DNA of 64,000 nucleotides from Megaera polyxenophila (GCF_029982035.1 NZ_CP104166.1:372001-436000); one strand, 5' to 3'; positions 29,914-39,132 are shown, counted from the stretch's first letter. Notes: a model not told the origin generated them from the sequence alone. Numbers and translations: made by a program.

Positions 29914-30283
29914 CTTTTTTAGCAGAAGTACAAGTACCATCACCATGTAATATATCAGTATCAAGCATTCCAGCTTTAAATAACCTTGCCACCGAAGCTT
30001 CGAAAATCTTATCAAAGCATCCGTGCTTAACCCAGAACTTAAAAGCATTATAGATATTAGTATAGTGAATTTCTGGCATGCCGTCTTTATTTTTGTCTAT
30101 TGGTATCTGTTCCCATTGGCAACCAGTATGCATGAGTTTAAGAATGTAATTAAATAATTTGAAAAATGATATCTTTTTACTTGGACCACGTGTGCCTTTT
30201 TTAAGATGCGGTAAGACAAATTCGTTAAATTCATCTTCTCTCAAAACAGTAGGAAGCTTGTTGTATCGTCTAATTCTGCTCAT
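29900..30283 (-). CDS. IS5-family transposase, N-terminal frame (copy A)
   Basis: This 127-residue product (MSRIRRYNKLPTVLREDEF) has the helix-turn-helix region and the first catalytic Asp in LDTDILHGDGT. It ends AKKGVTT, where other family members continue AKKGGDN, so the stop reflects the frame change. The same arrangement in every copy supports programmed -1 frameshifting, though a shared inactivating mutation or homopolymer miscall is possible. Confidence 0.85.
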   Translation of the reverse strand: MSRIRRYNKLPTVLREDEFNEFVLPHLKKGTRGPSKKISFFKLFNYILKLMHTGCQWEQIPIDKNKDGMPEIHYTNIYNAFKFWVKHGCFDKIFEASVARLFKAGMLDTDILHGDGTCTSAKKGVTT

Positions 30284-30394
30284 TCTATTTGGTTACTTAA
30301 ATAAAATTAATGAATACTCAATATATCTACAAACCTTTTAAATACAAGGCTATAATGGTTTTATTTCGTAAAAATTCAAACCCGCAATGAGTTC

Positions 30395-30849
30395 AGAACT
30401 AGGGGCGTACAATTACCTATCGTATATAAGGCAATTAATCAAATCGTTCATAAGAAAACTAAGCTCATTAGTTGGAGATTAATGATTTGGTTGAATTTTA
30501 AAATAGATCCTCTGTTTTGCTATAATTGCAATAAATGTATGAATCTGCGGCAAGTTTATTACGGTTTATCTCCGCCATTGTTATTAATAAGAACCAATGA
30601 ATTATTATCAACGCCTAGATAACATCATTATGGCGAACACTTCTTTCACGTCTTGGCCACATAATTTGTAAAACTGAACCTATTTTTAGATAGATTCTGG
30701 CAGAGATTTTTGTAAAAGTGTTGATAATTTCTAATATTGTGGCTGGTAACTACATATTTATTAAACGAATTTTTAAAAAGCTGATTGATGATTTTTCTGG
30801 TTGCAAATTTTGAATTTCCTATACTATGAAATATATCTCCGTAATCTAT
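30395..30849 (+). mobile_element. IS91-family fragment (3' 455 bp)
   Basis: This matches the last 455 bp of the IS91-type element (compare 40110-40545 and 51288-51720), from AGAACTAGGGGCG to the terminal ATACTATGAAATA. It holds the end of the third transposase frame (NRTRGVQLPIVYKAINQ region) and the 3' non-coding tail. It sits between two IS5 copies in the same orientation. It has the variant (RTNELL) found in the copy at 51288. Confidence 0.85.
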
Positions 30850-31035
30850 GAACTCATTGCTGGTTTCATAGTTTAAAAACGGGTGGGTTTTTATTCTCGT
30901 CGATAAGATTTTGGAACTGCAGCTTTTGTATTGGAATTTTTGATGATTTTATAATCAAATTGCTTAATTTTTGGCAATTTGGGCAGTATTCTCCCTTTAG
31001 CTTCATCCGCACCTTGTTTAATCCATGCTTAGCCG

Positions 31036-31528
31036 TTATCCACAAAAATGCCGCAGGTTAACCATGCTGTAGGCTATAGTTTTCAGAGCATAATGGTTTA
31101 TGCTGTGGAATTCAAATCTCAGTAACAACCGTTTGAATTTATCTTCCCAGGCAAATATTCTCTCTATCGTTCTAAACCTTTCTTTAAAGATTTTCCGGCA
31201 AAAAGTTTGCTTTCTTCCTCGCTTAGATTTCTTGCGACTCCTTTTATTCTCTGGCATATTAGGAGTCATGCCAAGATTAAAAATTGCTTTACGATTTTTA
31301 CGTGAATTATATACACCATCTAAGCTCATGGTACTTTCCTTGAGATCTATACCTATTAGTTTTACAATCTTTTTTAAGTTTGATATTGCAGGAGTAAGCA
31401 GGATTCCTTCATTCCTATTACCCGGAGCAGTAACAAAAGGCGCAATAACATTGCAGTTTCTATCACAAAACGGTACAACCTTGTCTCCTTTAGTGTGTTT
31501 ATGACCATTATACCCTAAGTTGTCACCC
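31036..31528 (-). CDS. IS5-family transposase, C-terminal frame (copy B)
   Basis: Same sequence as in copy A: carries MSLDGVYNSRKNRKA and TIERIFAWEDKF and needs a -1 shift at the A6G4 run (31526-31535, minus strand) to join the upstream frame. Confidence 0.8.
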
Positions 31529-31898
31529 CTTTTTTAGCAGAAGTACAAGTACCATCACCATGTAATATATCAGTATCAAGCATTCCAGCTTTAAATAACC
31601 TTGCCACCGAAGCTTCGAAAATCTTATCAAAGCATCCGTGCTTAACCCAGAACTTAAAAGCATTATAGATATTAGTATAGTGAATTTCTGGCATGCCGTC
31701 TTTATTTTTGTCTATTGGTATCTGTTCCCATTGGCAACCAGTATGCATGAGTTTAAGAATGTAATTAAATAATTTGAAAAATGATATCTTTTTACTTGGA
31801 CCACGTGTGCCTTTTTTAAGATGCGGTAAGACAAATTCGTTAAATTCATCTTCTCTCAAAACAGTAGGAAGCTTGTTGTATCGTCTAATTCTGCTCAT
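31515..31898 (-). CDS. IS5-family transposase, N-terminal frame (copy B)
   Basis: Identical to the 127-residue frame of copy A, with the first catalytic Asp in LDTDILHGDGT and the premature end AKKGVTT. Confidence 0.85.
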   Translation of the reverse strand: MSRIRRYNKLPTVLREDEFNEFVLPHLKKGTRGPSKKISFFKLFNYILKLMHTGCQWEQIPIDKNKDGMPEIHYTNIYNAFKFWVKHGCFDKIFEASVARLFKAGMLDTDILHGDGTCTSAKKGVTT

Positions 31899-31964
31899 TC
31901 TATTTGGTTACTTAAATAAAATTAATGAATACTCAATATATCTACAAACCTTTTAAATACAAGG

Positions 31965-32213
31965 CTATAATGGTTTTATTTCGTAAAAATTCAAACCCGC
32001 AATGAGTTCTTCCATAACATCTGCTAGCTCCTTAATCATATCTTCTCGAGATTCTGTAGCCTGCACTTCACTAGCTTCCTCTACCAGCTTATTCTTTAAT
32101 TCTTTGGCAAATTCTTCATCAGTTAAATGACGACCAAACAGTGCCACTCCCTCTTTTTTCATCCTCTCTGGCAAATTACTACGAATCAGTTTGTTAAAAT
32201 TATACTTTTTCAT
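31965..32213 (-). pseudogene. MazG-like/phosphoribosyl-ATP pyrophosphatase-like protein, C-terminus lost to IS5
   Basis: About 68 native residues (KYNFNKLIRSNLPERMKKEG, then EEASEVQ and ELADVMEE) match small all-alpha nucleotide pyrophosphohydrolases related to HisE/MazG, with the EExxE and ExxD metal-binding pattern. At 32009 the frame enters IS copy B and the last 14 residues (LIAGLNFYEIKPL) are IS-encoded. The C-terminal third of the fold is therefore gone and function is doubtful. It starts 11 nt after gatB and was probably the last gene of that operon. Confidence 0.8.
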
Positions 32214-32224
32214 ATTACTCTACC

Positions 32225-33676
32225 TTATTTTGAAAGCTTTGCCTTAAGCAGATCATTTACCATTTGTGGATTAGCTTTACCGCCAGTTTTCTTCATAACT
32301 TGGCCTACAAAGAACCCAAATAACTTCTCTTTGCCGTTTCTATATTCAGCTACCGAATCTGGGTGTCCAGCTATTATTTCATCGATAATCGGTTCTAAGG
32401 TGTTACTATCTGCTAGCTGTACTAACCCTTTTGCCGTGACTATTTTTTCAGGATTTTCTCCTGATTCAAACATTTCTTCAAAAATGGACTTAGCTATTTT
32501 ACCGGAAATAGTACCATCTTCAATAAGGCTCACTAATTCTCTAATCATGATTGGAGTTATTTTACAATCAGCTAGCTCAATATTGTTCTTATTAAGTTTA
32601 CCAAATAGCTCGCTACATATCCAATTAGCAACTATTTTAGGATTAGCTCCAAGGCTTGCTTCTTCAAAATATTTAGCTATTTCTTCGTCAGCCACTATTA
32701 CTTCCGCATCATATTGGCTTAAGCCGAATTCCTTTACATATCTTCGAATTTTAGCATCCGGTAATTCTGGTAACTCGCTACGCAATTTTTCAATCAAGAC
32801 ATCTTCGACATATACAGGTAGCAAATCAGGATCAGGAAAATAACGATAATCATTAGAATTTTCTTTTAACCTCATCGTTCTTGTTTCTCCGGTATTGGCA
32901 TCAAATAACCTCGTTTCTTGATCAACAACTCCGCCGTTTTCAAGTATCTCGACTTGTCTTGCTGCTTCGTATTCAATTGCTTTAATAATATTTTTAACAG
33001 AGTTAACATTTTTAATTTCACATCTTGTACCAAGCATGTCCCCTGCTTTTCTGACTGATATATTAGCATCACAGCGAAGTGATCCTTGTTCCATATTACC
33101 GTCACATGAACCAATACACCGTAAGAGGCTGCGTAATTTTTTTACATATTCTGCTGCTTCATATGGAGAGCTAAGATCAGGTTCAGTTACGATCTCCATC
33201 AAAGCGATTCCTGATCTATTTAAATCAATCAGGCTGCAATCAGGGGATTGATCGTGCATACTTTTACCTGCATCCTGTTCCAGATGAATTCTATTAATTC
33301 TGATCTTTTTCTCCTTTCCTTCTTCGGTTTTAATCAAAAGGTAACCATCCTGTACAATCGGTAAGTAAAATTGTGAAATTTGGTAACCTTGCGGTAAATC
33401 AGCGTAAAAATAGTTTTTACGATCAAAAATTGAAACCTTATTTATCTTGGCATTGATCCCAAGGCCTGTTTTGATTGCTTGCTCAACGCAATATTTATTT
33501 AATACCGGTAGCATTCCAGGCATTGCAGCATCGATCAGAGAAACTTGGGAATTTGGTTCGCTGCCAAATTCGGTAGCCGCTCCTGAAAACAATTTTGCTT
33601 TAGAAGCTACTTGCGCATGAACCTCCAGGCCGATTACATATTCCCATTTTCCTGTATTTCCTATTATATAAGCCAT
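32225..33676 (-). CDS. gatB: Asp/Glu-tRNA(Asn/Gln) amidotransferase subunit B
   Basis: GatB of the GatCAB complex phosphorylates misacylated Glu-tRNA-Gln or Asp-tRNA-Asn before amidation. The 483-residue protein shows YVIGLEVHAQV at the N-terminus, the core block FYADLPQGYQISQFYLPI, CDANISVR and a C-terminal YqeY-like tail domain ending QMVNDLLKAKL. Full length. Order gatC-gatA-gatB on the minus strand, with a 2-nt gap to gatA. Confidence 0.97.
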   Translation of the reverse strand: MAYIIGNTGKWEYVIGLEVHAQVASKAKLFSGAATEFGSEPNSQVSLIDAAMPGMLPVLNKYCVEQAIKTGLGINAKINKVSIFDRKNYFYADLPQGYQISQFYLPIVQDGYLLIKTEEGKEKKIRINRIHLEQDAGKSMHDQSPDCSLIDLNRSGIALMEIVTEPDLSSPYEAAEYVKKLRSLLRCIGSCDGNMEQGSLRCDANISVRKAGDMLGTRCEIKNVNSVKNIIKAIEYEAARQVEILENGGVVDQETRLFDANTGETRTMRLKENSNDYRYFPDPDLLPVYVEDVLIEKLRSELPELPDAKIRRYVKEFGLSQYDAEVIVADEEIAKYFEEASLGANPKIVANWICSELFGKLNKNNIELADCKITPIMIRELVSLIEDGTISGKIAKSIFEEMFESGENPEKIVTAKGLVQLADSNTLEPIIDEIIAGHPDSVAEYRNGKEKLFGFFVGQVMKKTGGKANPQMVNDLLKAKLSK

Positions 33677-33678
33677 TT

Positions 33679-35160
33679 TTAAAAACCTCTCGGAATAAAA
33701 TCTATATCTGAAACCCCGCGTTCTATGGCACTGCTTGCGCGCAATAAACTATACTCATCAAAAGCCGGAGTAATTAGCTGCATCCCAAGTGGTAAGCCAT
33801 TTTTAGTAATCGCCGCCGGGACAGAAGAACAAGGAAGGCCAGCAAGGCTTGCCGGAATAGTAAAAATATCATTTAAATACATAGTTAAGGGATTATCCTG
33901 CTTTTCTCCTATTTTAAAAGCAGCACTTGGAGCTGATGGAAGTAATATTGCATCGCATTTTTCGAACGCATCGTTGAAATCATTCACAATTAATCTACGT
34001 ACTTTTTGCGCTTTCAAATAATAAGCTTCCATGTGGCTAGCTGAGAGGACATAAGTTCCTATCATTATTCTTCTTTTTACTTCATCACCAAAACCTTCAC
34101 TTCTAGTATAAATATACATTTCTTCAAGTGTTAGGTTATCCTTATTAGTTCTATGGCCATAACGAACGCCATCATATCTTGCTAAATTTGAGGAAGCCTC
34201 AGCCGGAGCTATTACATAATATACTGCTAGGGCATACTTGGCATTTGGCAAGCTAATATTGACAATTTCAGCTCCTTCTGCCTTCATTATTTCAATAGAT
34301 TTTTCCCACATTTGAATGATTTCATTATCTACACCCTCAGTTTTCATCAACTCATAAGGTATACCAATTCTCATGTTTTTTATCGATTGGGAACAGGCAG
34401 ATACCAGTTCTGGCACTTCTTTGTTGATCGAAGTAGAATCTTTTTCATCAAACCCCATCATGGCTTCAAGCATCAACGCACTATCTTTAGTATTTCTGGT
34501 AAAAATTCCAGCTTGATCTAACGAGCTTGCAAAAGCAACCATACCCCATCTGGAACATCTGCCGTAGGTTGGCTTAACACCCACGAGCCCTGTAAAGGCA
34601 GCCGGTTGCCTAATTGATCCTCCGGTATCGCTACCAAGAGCCGCCATCACTGAAAAACTGCTTACGGCTGCAGCTGATCCTCCTGATGACCCTCCTGGAA
34701 CAAGATCAGCATCATTACCTTCTGCTTTCCAAGGGTTAATAACATCCCCAAAATAGCTAGTGGTATTAGAAGAACCCATGGCAAATTCATCCATGTTTGT
34801 CTTACCAAGCATAATAGTTCCAGAATTCTCAATATTCTGGCTAATAGTTGAGTCATAAGGTGGCACAAAGTTACTGAGCATCCTAGAACCAGCGGTCGTT
34901 TTTACACCCTTGGTGCAAAATAAATCTTTAACTCCTACTGGAATTCCCTCGAGTTTTCTGGCTTTTCCATCATGGTAATTTTGATCGGCAATTTTTGCCA
35001 TTGACAAAGCTTTATCAAAAGTCTCTGTAATATATATATTTAAATGTTTGTTTTTTTCGGACTGTTCTATATGGCTTCTAACAAGTTCGACAGCTGTAAA
35101 TTCTTTGTTCCTTAAGGCCGTTAAAGCCTCTGTTATTGATAATTTTATTAAATCAGACAT
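33679..35160 (-). CDS. gatA: Asp/Glu-tRNA(Asn/Gln) amidotransferase subunit A
   Basis: GatA is the amidase that releases ammonia from glutamine. It has the amidase-signature region GGSSGGSAAAVSS and DTGGSIRQPAAFTGLVG, with the catalytic Lys in VGVKDLF and both Ser residues, so the Ser-Ser-Lys triad is complete. I start at ATG 35160 (MSDLIKLSITEAL); a TTG at 35172 would overlap gatC by 8 nt. The product is 493 residues, normal for GatA. Confidence 0.97.
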   Translation of the reverse strand: MSDLIKLSITEALTALRNKEFTAVELVRSHIEQSEKNKHLNIYITETFDKALSMAKIADQNYHDGKARKLEGIPVGVKDLFCTKGVKTTAGSRMLSNFVPPYDSTISQNIENSGTIMLGKTNMDEFAMGSSNTTSYFGDVINPWKAEGNDADLVPGGSSGGSAAAVSSFSVMAALGSDTGGSIRQPAAFTGLVGVKPTYGRCSRWGMVAFASSLDQAGIFTRNTKDSALMLEAMMGFDEKDSTSINKEVPELVSACSQSIKNMRIGIPYELMKTEGVDNEIIQMWEKSIEIMKAEGAEIVNISLPNAKYALAVYYVIAPAEASSNLARYDGVRYGHRTNKDNLTLEEMYIYTRSEGFGDEVKRRIMIGTYVLSASHMEAYYLKAQKVRRLIVNDFNDAFEKCDAILLPSAPSAAFKIGEKQDNPLTMYLNDIFTIPASLAGLPCSSVPAAITKNGLPLGMQLITPAFDEYSLLRASSAIERGVSDIDFIPRGF

Positions 35161-35164
35161 ATTC

Positions 35165-35467
35165 TTATTCAACCATTTTTGGCACTATAAAACATTTTAC
35201 TTCTTTGGCAAATGCAGCATTTTGTGCAGGTACATTTGCAAATAACTGGTCGGCAATATCACCGACAGTAACTTCATCCTCTCTAGTTCTCTGATACATA
35301 TCAGAAACAGATCTTAGAGGTTCAATATTTTCGCAATTAGCTTCTGCAAGAGAATCTATCATTGCCATAACACTATTTAATTTTTTAGTAAAACCATCAA
35401 GTTCATCTTTAGAAAAAGATAGTTTTGCTAATTTTTGTAATTTTTTTAGCTCTTCCTCTGTAATCAT
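35165..35467 (-). CDS. gatC: Asp/Glu-tRNA(Asn/Gln) amidotransferase subunit C
   Basis: This 100-residue subunit stabilises GatA against GatB. The family pattern is clear: EELKKLQKLAKLSFSKDEL, then LNSVMAMIDSLAEANCENIE. It is the first gene of the gatCAB operon. Rickettsiales lack some direct synthetases and use this transamidation route. Confidence 0.95.
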   Translation of the reverse strand: MITEEELKKLQKLAKLSFSKDELDGFTKKLNSVMAMIDSLAEANCENIEPLRSVSDMYQRTREDEVTVGDIADQLFANVPAQNAAFAKEVKCFIVPKMVE

Positions 35468-35678
35468 TCAAATTACCTAAAATTAAATTTAACTTATTAG
35501 TTGAGAAATGGCTGAAAGAAAGCCAGTTATCGTAATAAATAATGATTTACCACTATTTCAAAGAAGTATTAATTATTATAATGCAACTTCCTTAGAATAC
35601 CAATATATTGTTTTTTAAGCTTTTCTTTCTAACTTCGTCTTTAAGAAGTCGCTATTTATAACAATATATAAGGCAATT

Positions 35679-36164
35679 TTATTTATTTTTCTGCCGCTTC
35701 TTTTTGCCGTCAGTGGTTTTGTTGAATCTACCTATATTCTTTACAAACTTTTGTAGACTACCCTGCTCAGTACCGTGGGCCTTAGTGTATTTACTCTCTA
35801 TGTTAACATTCTCATTATGTATATCCTGAAGCAAAGAAGCCCCTAGCAGTTTCCTGTTATCGTTAAAGCTAATTTTTACAATTCGTTGTTCAACTACTTT
35901 TGGTTCAAACCAAGCACGCTTAGCTAGAGATCTTTGAATATAGTACCACGTGTTATGTGAATATTCGGGAATATAGGTGGGTGTACCGATTAAATCAATA
36001 ATTTCATCTTGAGTTAATTTTCTAGAGTTAATTTCCTCAATGGCATTATCGCTGACAAACTGCCCCCTTACGTCAATAGACTGGCAGCCGCTAAGTAAGA
36101 TAAATATTACCAATAAAAAAGGTCTAACCAAGCGCTTATTAAAAGGGTGTGTAAATAGCTTCAT
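35679..36164 (-). CDS. bamE: Outer-membrane assembly lipoprotein BamE (SmpA/OmlA)
   Basis: BamE is a lipoprotein of the outer-membrane beta-barrel assembly machine. The 161-residue product has a signal peptide with lipobox LLSGC (Cys about 27) and the BamE domain: GQFVSDNAIEEINSRKLTQD, IIDLIGTPTYIPEYSHNTWY and a later IVKISFND strand. A basic C-terminal extension of about 45 residues (ending GKKKRQKNK) goes beyond the core domain. It is divergent from rpmF. Confidence 0.92.
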   Translation of the reverse strand: MKLFTHPFNKRLVRPFLLVIFILLSGCQSIDVRGQFVSDNAIEEINSRKLTQDEIIDLIGTPTYIPEYSHNTWYYIQRSLAKRAWFEPKVVEQRIVKISFNDNRKLLGASLLQDIHNENVNIESKYTKAHGTEQGSLQKFVKNIGRFNKTTDGKKKRQKNK

Positions 36165-36224
36165 AAAAACTTTCTTTAAAATATCTAGATTTTTTAAATG
36201 GAATATAATATACTGCCCACGTCT

Positions 36225-36253
36225 TTGACAAATACTTTTTTTGATTATGTTAA
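36225..36253 (+). promoter_or_regulatory. Probable promoter of rpmF-fabH
   Basis: TTGACA (36225-36230) is a perfect -35 hexamer. A -10 is less clear: TGTTAA with a 17-nt spacer or TATGTT with 15 nt. It lies 30-50 bp before the rpmF start. Confidence 0.45.
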
Positions 36254-36281
36254 ATAAAATATTTTATTAGGTGTAAGTGTA

Positions 36282-36479
36282 ATGGCAGTTCCAAAGAAAA
36301 AAACTTCTAAATCCAGACGTAATCAAAGACGTTCTCATGATGCTCTGGCTAGAATTAACGTAATAATTGATAAAGATACAGGTGAATATAGGTTACCTCA
36401 CCACCTTGATAAAACAAGCGGCGAATATAGAAATCGTCAAATAGTTATAGCAAAAACTAAACCTCAAGAAACAGAGTAA
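36282..36479 (+). CDS. rpmF: 50S ribosomal protein L32
   Basis: The 65-residue protein starts MAVPKKKTSKSRRNQRRSHD, the unmistakable L32 N-terminus. It ends with a 20-residue polar tail. In many bacteria rpmF is followed by plsX and fabH; here fabH follows after 6 nt and plsX is absent at this place. Confidence 0.97.
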   Translation: MAVPKKKTSKSRRNQRRSHDALARINVIIDKDTGEYRLPHHLDKTSGEYRNRQIVIAKTKPQETE

Positions 36480-36485
36480 TGTTTA

Positions 36486-37439
36486 ATGGCCTCAAAAATT
36501 ATAGGTACCGGAGGCTATCTACCAGAAAAAGTTGTTACTAATTTTGACCTTGAAAAGTCTATTGATACCAGCGATGAATGGATAAAATCAAGGACCGGTA
36601 TAACCCAAAGGCATATAGCAGCAACTGACGAATTTACCTCTCACCTCGGGTACAATGCTGCTCTCCAGGCAATTGCTAGTGCTCAAATACAAAAAGACGA
36701 TATAGACCTAATTATTACCTGCACTAATACCTCAGATAACAGTTTTCCTTCTACTGCCAATAAAATCCATGGTTACCTGGGCCTTAAACACATTCCGTCA
36801 TTTGATTTACAGGCAATTTGCTCCGGATTTATTTACGGCCTCCAGGTTGGAGATAGTATGATCAAATCGGGCAAATATAAGACTATATTATTAATTTGCG
36901 CAGATAAAATGTCTTCTATATTGGATTGGCAGGATCGAAAAACCTGTGTGTTGTTTGGTGATGGAGCTGGAGCAGTTATATTGCAAAAATCTGAGTCTAA
37001 TTCGGGTATAATCGACTGTGATATTTTTTCGGACGGTTCGCTTGGCGATATACTTTATACTGACGGCGGGGTTAGTACTAACGGCAAAAGCGGAGTAGTA
37101 AAAATGGCAGGGGCAGAAGTCTTTAAAAAGGCGGTCGAAAAAATGCCCGAGTCCGTTTACAATATCCTAAAAAAAAATAACCTTACCCTGGGCGATGTTA
37201 CTTATATTATTCCCCACCAGGCAAATCTAAGGATAATTAGTAACATGATTAATCAGTTTGCAATTAATCCTGATAAGGTAATTGTTACATTAGATAAACA
37301 TGCAAATTGTTCTGCTGCATCCATTCCACTCGCTCTAGCACAATTAGAGTTGACGGGAAAAATTAAATCTGGTGATATATTAGTATTTACCGCTTTTGGA
37401 GCTGGTGCAACTTGGGGAGCAGCAATTCTCCGTTGGTAA
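36486..37439 (+). CDS. fabH: 3-oxoacyl-ACP synthase III
   Basis: FabH condenses acetyl-CoA with malonyl-ACP to start fatty-acid synthesis. The 317-residue protein has the catalytic Cys in LQAICSGFIYG, His in IPHQANLRI and Asn in HANCSAASIP, so the triad is complete; GAGATWGAAILRW is the normal C-terminus. It is 6 nt after rpmF and upstream of ihfA, in one plus-strand run. Confidence 0.97.
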   Translation: MASKIIGTGGYLPEKVVTNFDLEKSIDTSDEWIKSRTGITQRHIAATDEFTSHLGYNAALQAIASAQIQKDDIDLIITCTNTSDNSFPSTANKIHGYLGLKHIPSFDLQAICSGFIYGLQVGDSMIKSGKYKTILLICADKMSSILDWQDRKTCVLFGDGAGAVILQKSESNSGIIDCDIFSDGSLGDILYTDGGVSTNGKSGVVKMAGAEVFKKAVEKMPESVYNILKKNNLTLGDVTYIIPHQANLRIISNMINQFAINPDKVIVTLDKHANCSAASIPLALAQLELTGKIKSGDILVFTAFGAGATWGAAILRW

Positions 37440-37484
37440 TTAATACCCCAGTTATACGAGAACTATAATATAAACAATCTTTAA

Positions 37485-37781
37485 ATGGAAACAATTACTA
37501 AAGAAAAAATTGCTAATTTACTTAAAGAAAGATTGGGGTTTTCCTCTTTAATATGTGAAGAAATAACAAACAGGATTTTTTCTGAAATTCTTGATTTATC
37601 TCTCAATAACAAGAAGCTTGTATTACCAAATTTCGGTAAATTTCAAGTGTATAGTAAAAGCAAAAGGCCTGGCCTTAACCTCCAAACTGGAGAGGCATTA
37701 GAAATAGAACCTCGGAAAGTCTTGAGGTTTAGCCCTGCTAGTTCACTTAAAGAAAAAATAAATTCTTATGAAGTCGGTTAG
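37485..37781 (+). CDS. ihfA: Integration host factor alpha-type DNA-binding protein
   Basis: This 98-residue HU/IHF-family protein bends DNA. The dimerisation helices (KEKIANLLKERLGFSS) are followed by the conserved block VLPNFGKFQVYSKSKRPG and by NLQTGEALEIEPRKVLRFSP in the DNA-binding arm region. The IHF-alpha assignment rests on the arm motif and on the following merR gene, an arrangement common in alphaproteobacteria; HU cannot be fully excluded. It overlaps the next gene by 14 nt. Confidence 0.88.
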   Translation: METITKEKIANLLKERLGFSSLICEEITNRIFSEILDLSLNNKKLVLPNFGKFQVYSKSKRPGLNLQTGEALEIEPRKVLRFSPASSLKEKINSYEVG

Positions 37782-38103
37782 TAAAAAGTATTTTTCTATT
37801 TCAGAAGTATCGGAAATTACTGGAATTCCCTTACATAAACTACGATATCTGGAGAAATCTAAAACAGATATAGATATTGTTCAAATCCGTGGAAGGAGAT
37901 ATTACACAAGCACCAATATTGAATCAATCAAACATTTTTTCAACAGAGACAACGAACTTCAGTTTAACTTGTTTTCACCTATAGCAAATGATGTTGCTAA
38001 AAGTAACGATCAGTTAGAAGTTTGTTCACAGGTAGTTGACCAAATTGACTTATTAATTTCTAAATTCACAAAATTGGAAAAAGACATAATAAAAACGCTT
38101 TAA
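37768..38103 (+). CDS. MerR-family transcriptional regulator
   Basis: The 111-residue protein begins with a MerR winged helix-turn-helix: YFSISEVSEITGIPLHKLRY followed by the wing with RGRRYYTSTNIESIK. The region after residue 75 is helical and short, with no metal-binding Cys. A small MerR protein directly after ihfA is a frequent alphaproteobacterial pair of unknown role. The 14-nt overlap with ihfA points to coupled translation. Confidence 0.85.
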   Translation: MKSVSKKYFSISEVSEITGIPLHKLRYLEKSKTDIDIVQIRGRRYYTSTNIESIKHFFNRDNELQFNLFSPIANDVAKSNDQLEVCSQVVDQIDLLISKFTKLEKDIIKTL

Positions 38104-38165
38104 CTGCGGCCTAAATTTTACTTTCTTAATTGCGTCTACCATATAAACCTTTTTACCTGCTTATA

Positions 38166-38700
38166 CTATCACGTGGTTTTGATTTTGGGATTATGGTTTT
38201 ATTATCAGTATTTTTTAAATTAGACTGAAGAGTTTGTTTAAGTTTAGGATGCTGAGTAATTATTTTCTTTATTGGATTATCAGAGCTAATTAAGTCTTGG
38301 CAGAAATAGCCTCTACAGCGTGTTTTGATGCATCAAGCTTAGAATATTCCGTAACAAATTCTTTGTATGCTGCTGATCTTTCATTAACAGGAAGCCTTAA
38401 TTCCTCATAAAATTCCTTTTTAAACTTAGGCATCTGCCTTCTTTCGGAATTATTTTCGCGTCTTTTTGAAACCAGTTCTAAGTCACTAAGTAATAGCACG
38501 GAGTATTCGGTTTTAATATTAGTTAGGGAACGAGGCCGCTCTTGTTTTAAAGCATTGTGAAATGATTTTAATCCATTAACTTGTAACTGCGATTTTAATG
38601 CCATCCAATTCGTTACGGGGTTAGGAGCTAAATCACTTGCTCCTCTAATATATTTATCAAGGTCTGATATATCAATTTTTACCGTACCTTTACCCTTCAT
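38166..38700 (-). pseudogene. Unknown protein, probably frameshifted near its C-terminus
   Basis: The main frame (ATG 38700 to stop 38290) encodes 136 residues rich in charged helices, including VTNWMALKSQLQVNGLKSF and LVSKRRENNSERRQMPKF. I do not recognise the family. After the stop, the -1 frame stays open from about 38305 to 38166 and reads LISSDNPIKKIITQHPKLKQ and on to KPRDSISR, similar in composition. One missing base in GACTTAATTAG would explain the split, giving about 183 residues. The frameshift is inference. Confidence 0.5.
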
Positions 38701-38878
38701 CACTTTCTAATAAAGTTATATTATAACAAGATAAGCCACCTATCGGTGGCAGCTTAAAAGAAGATACCCTTGACCGATAAATATTTATGGAGGATTATAA
38801 TACTGGTATTTGATTTGTTTTAACTTGAGTTATAAAGACTGAATGTTAGACATACATAAGATAATATATAATTGAGTT

Positions 38879-39132
38879 ATGAGTAACTTGCACTCTGAGC
38901 AGCATTTGGTCAATGAATTAGCGGTAAAAACTCTTAAGGCCATTTCTAAAGAGCAAGCAATTCCTTACAGCAGGATCAAAAGATTTTTTCCGAAGGAGAT
39001 AAGGAAATAGCCAAGGCTTTCTGGATAATGTTGCGAAAAATATCTCCCAATCATAAGTATAATTCTGTTTACTATTGCCCTGATTGTAAAGAATTTGATT
39101 TAGAACGCAAAGGAAGAAAGATTCCTTGGTAA
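38879..39132 (+). pseudogene. IS91 accessory ORF1, frameshifted in this copy
   Basis: Copy 2 of the element has an intact 84-residue ORF here (52702-52956). In this copy one A is missing from GATCAAAAGATT (copy 2 has GATCAAAAAGATT), which shifts the frame after residue 36. The second half (AKAFWIMLRKISPNHKYNSV) is otherwise the same. Function unknown. Confidence 0.75.

Larger units (their letters stand above)
29235..30394 (-). mobile_element. IS5-family insertion sequence, copy A
   Basis: This complete 1,160-bp element runs from GAACTCATTGCTGGTTT to AAACCCGCAATGAGTTC, imperfect terminal inverted repeats. It carries the two-part transposase on the minus strand. Two other complete copies (30850-32009, 44232-45391) appear identical. 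No target duplication is seen: the left neighbour is a fragment of the same IS, the right neighbour a piece of IS91. Confidence 0.9.
30850..32009 (-). mobile_element. IS5-family insertion sequence, copy B
   Basis: Complete 1,160-bp element, identical by eye to copies A and C and in the same orientation as A. Its right end cuts the MazG-like gene at 32010; its left neighbour is the IS91 fragment. No matching target duplication is visible. Confidence 0.9.

Noticed and set aside
29235..32009. Composite transposon carrying cargo between two IS5 copies
   Set aside because: The interval contains only a 455-bp IS91 fragment, with no host or accessory gene and no target duplication.
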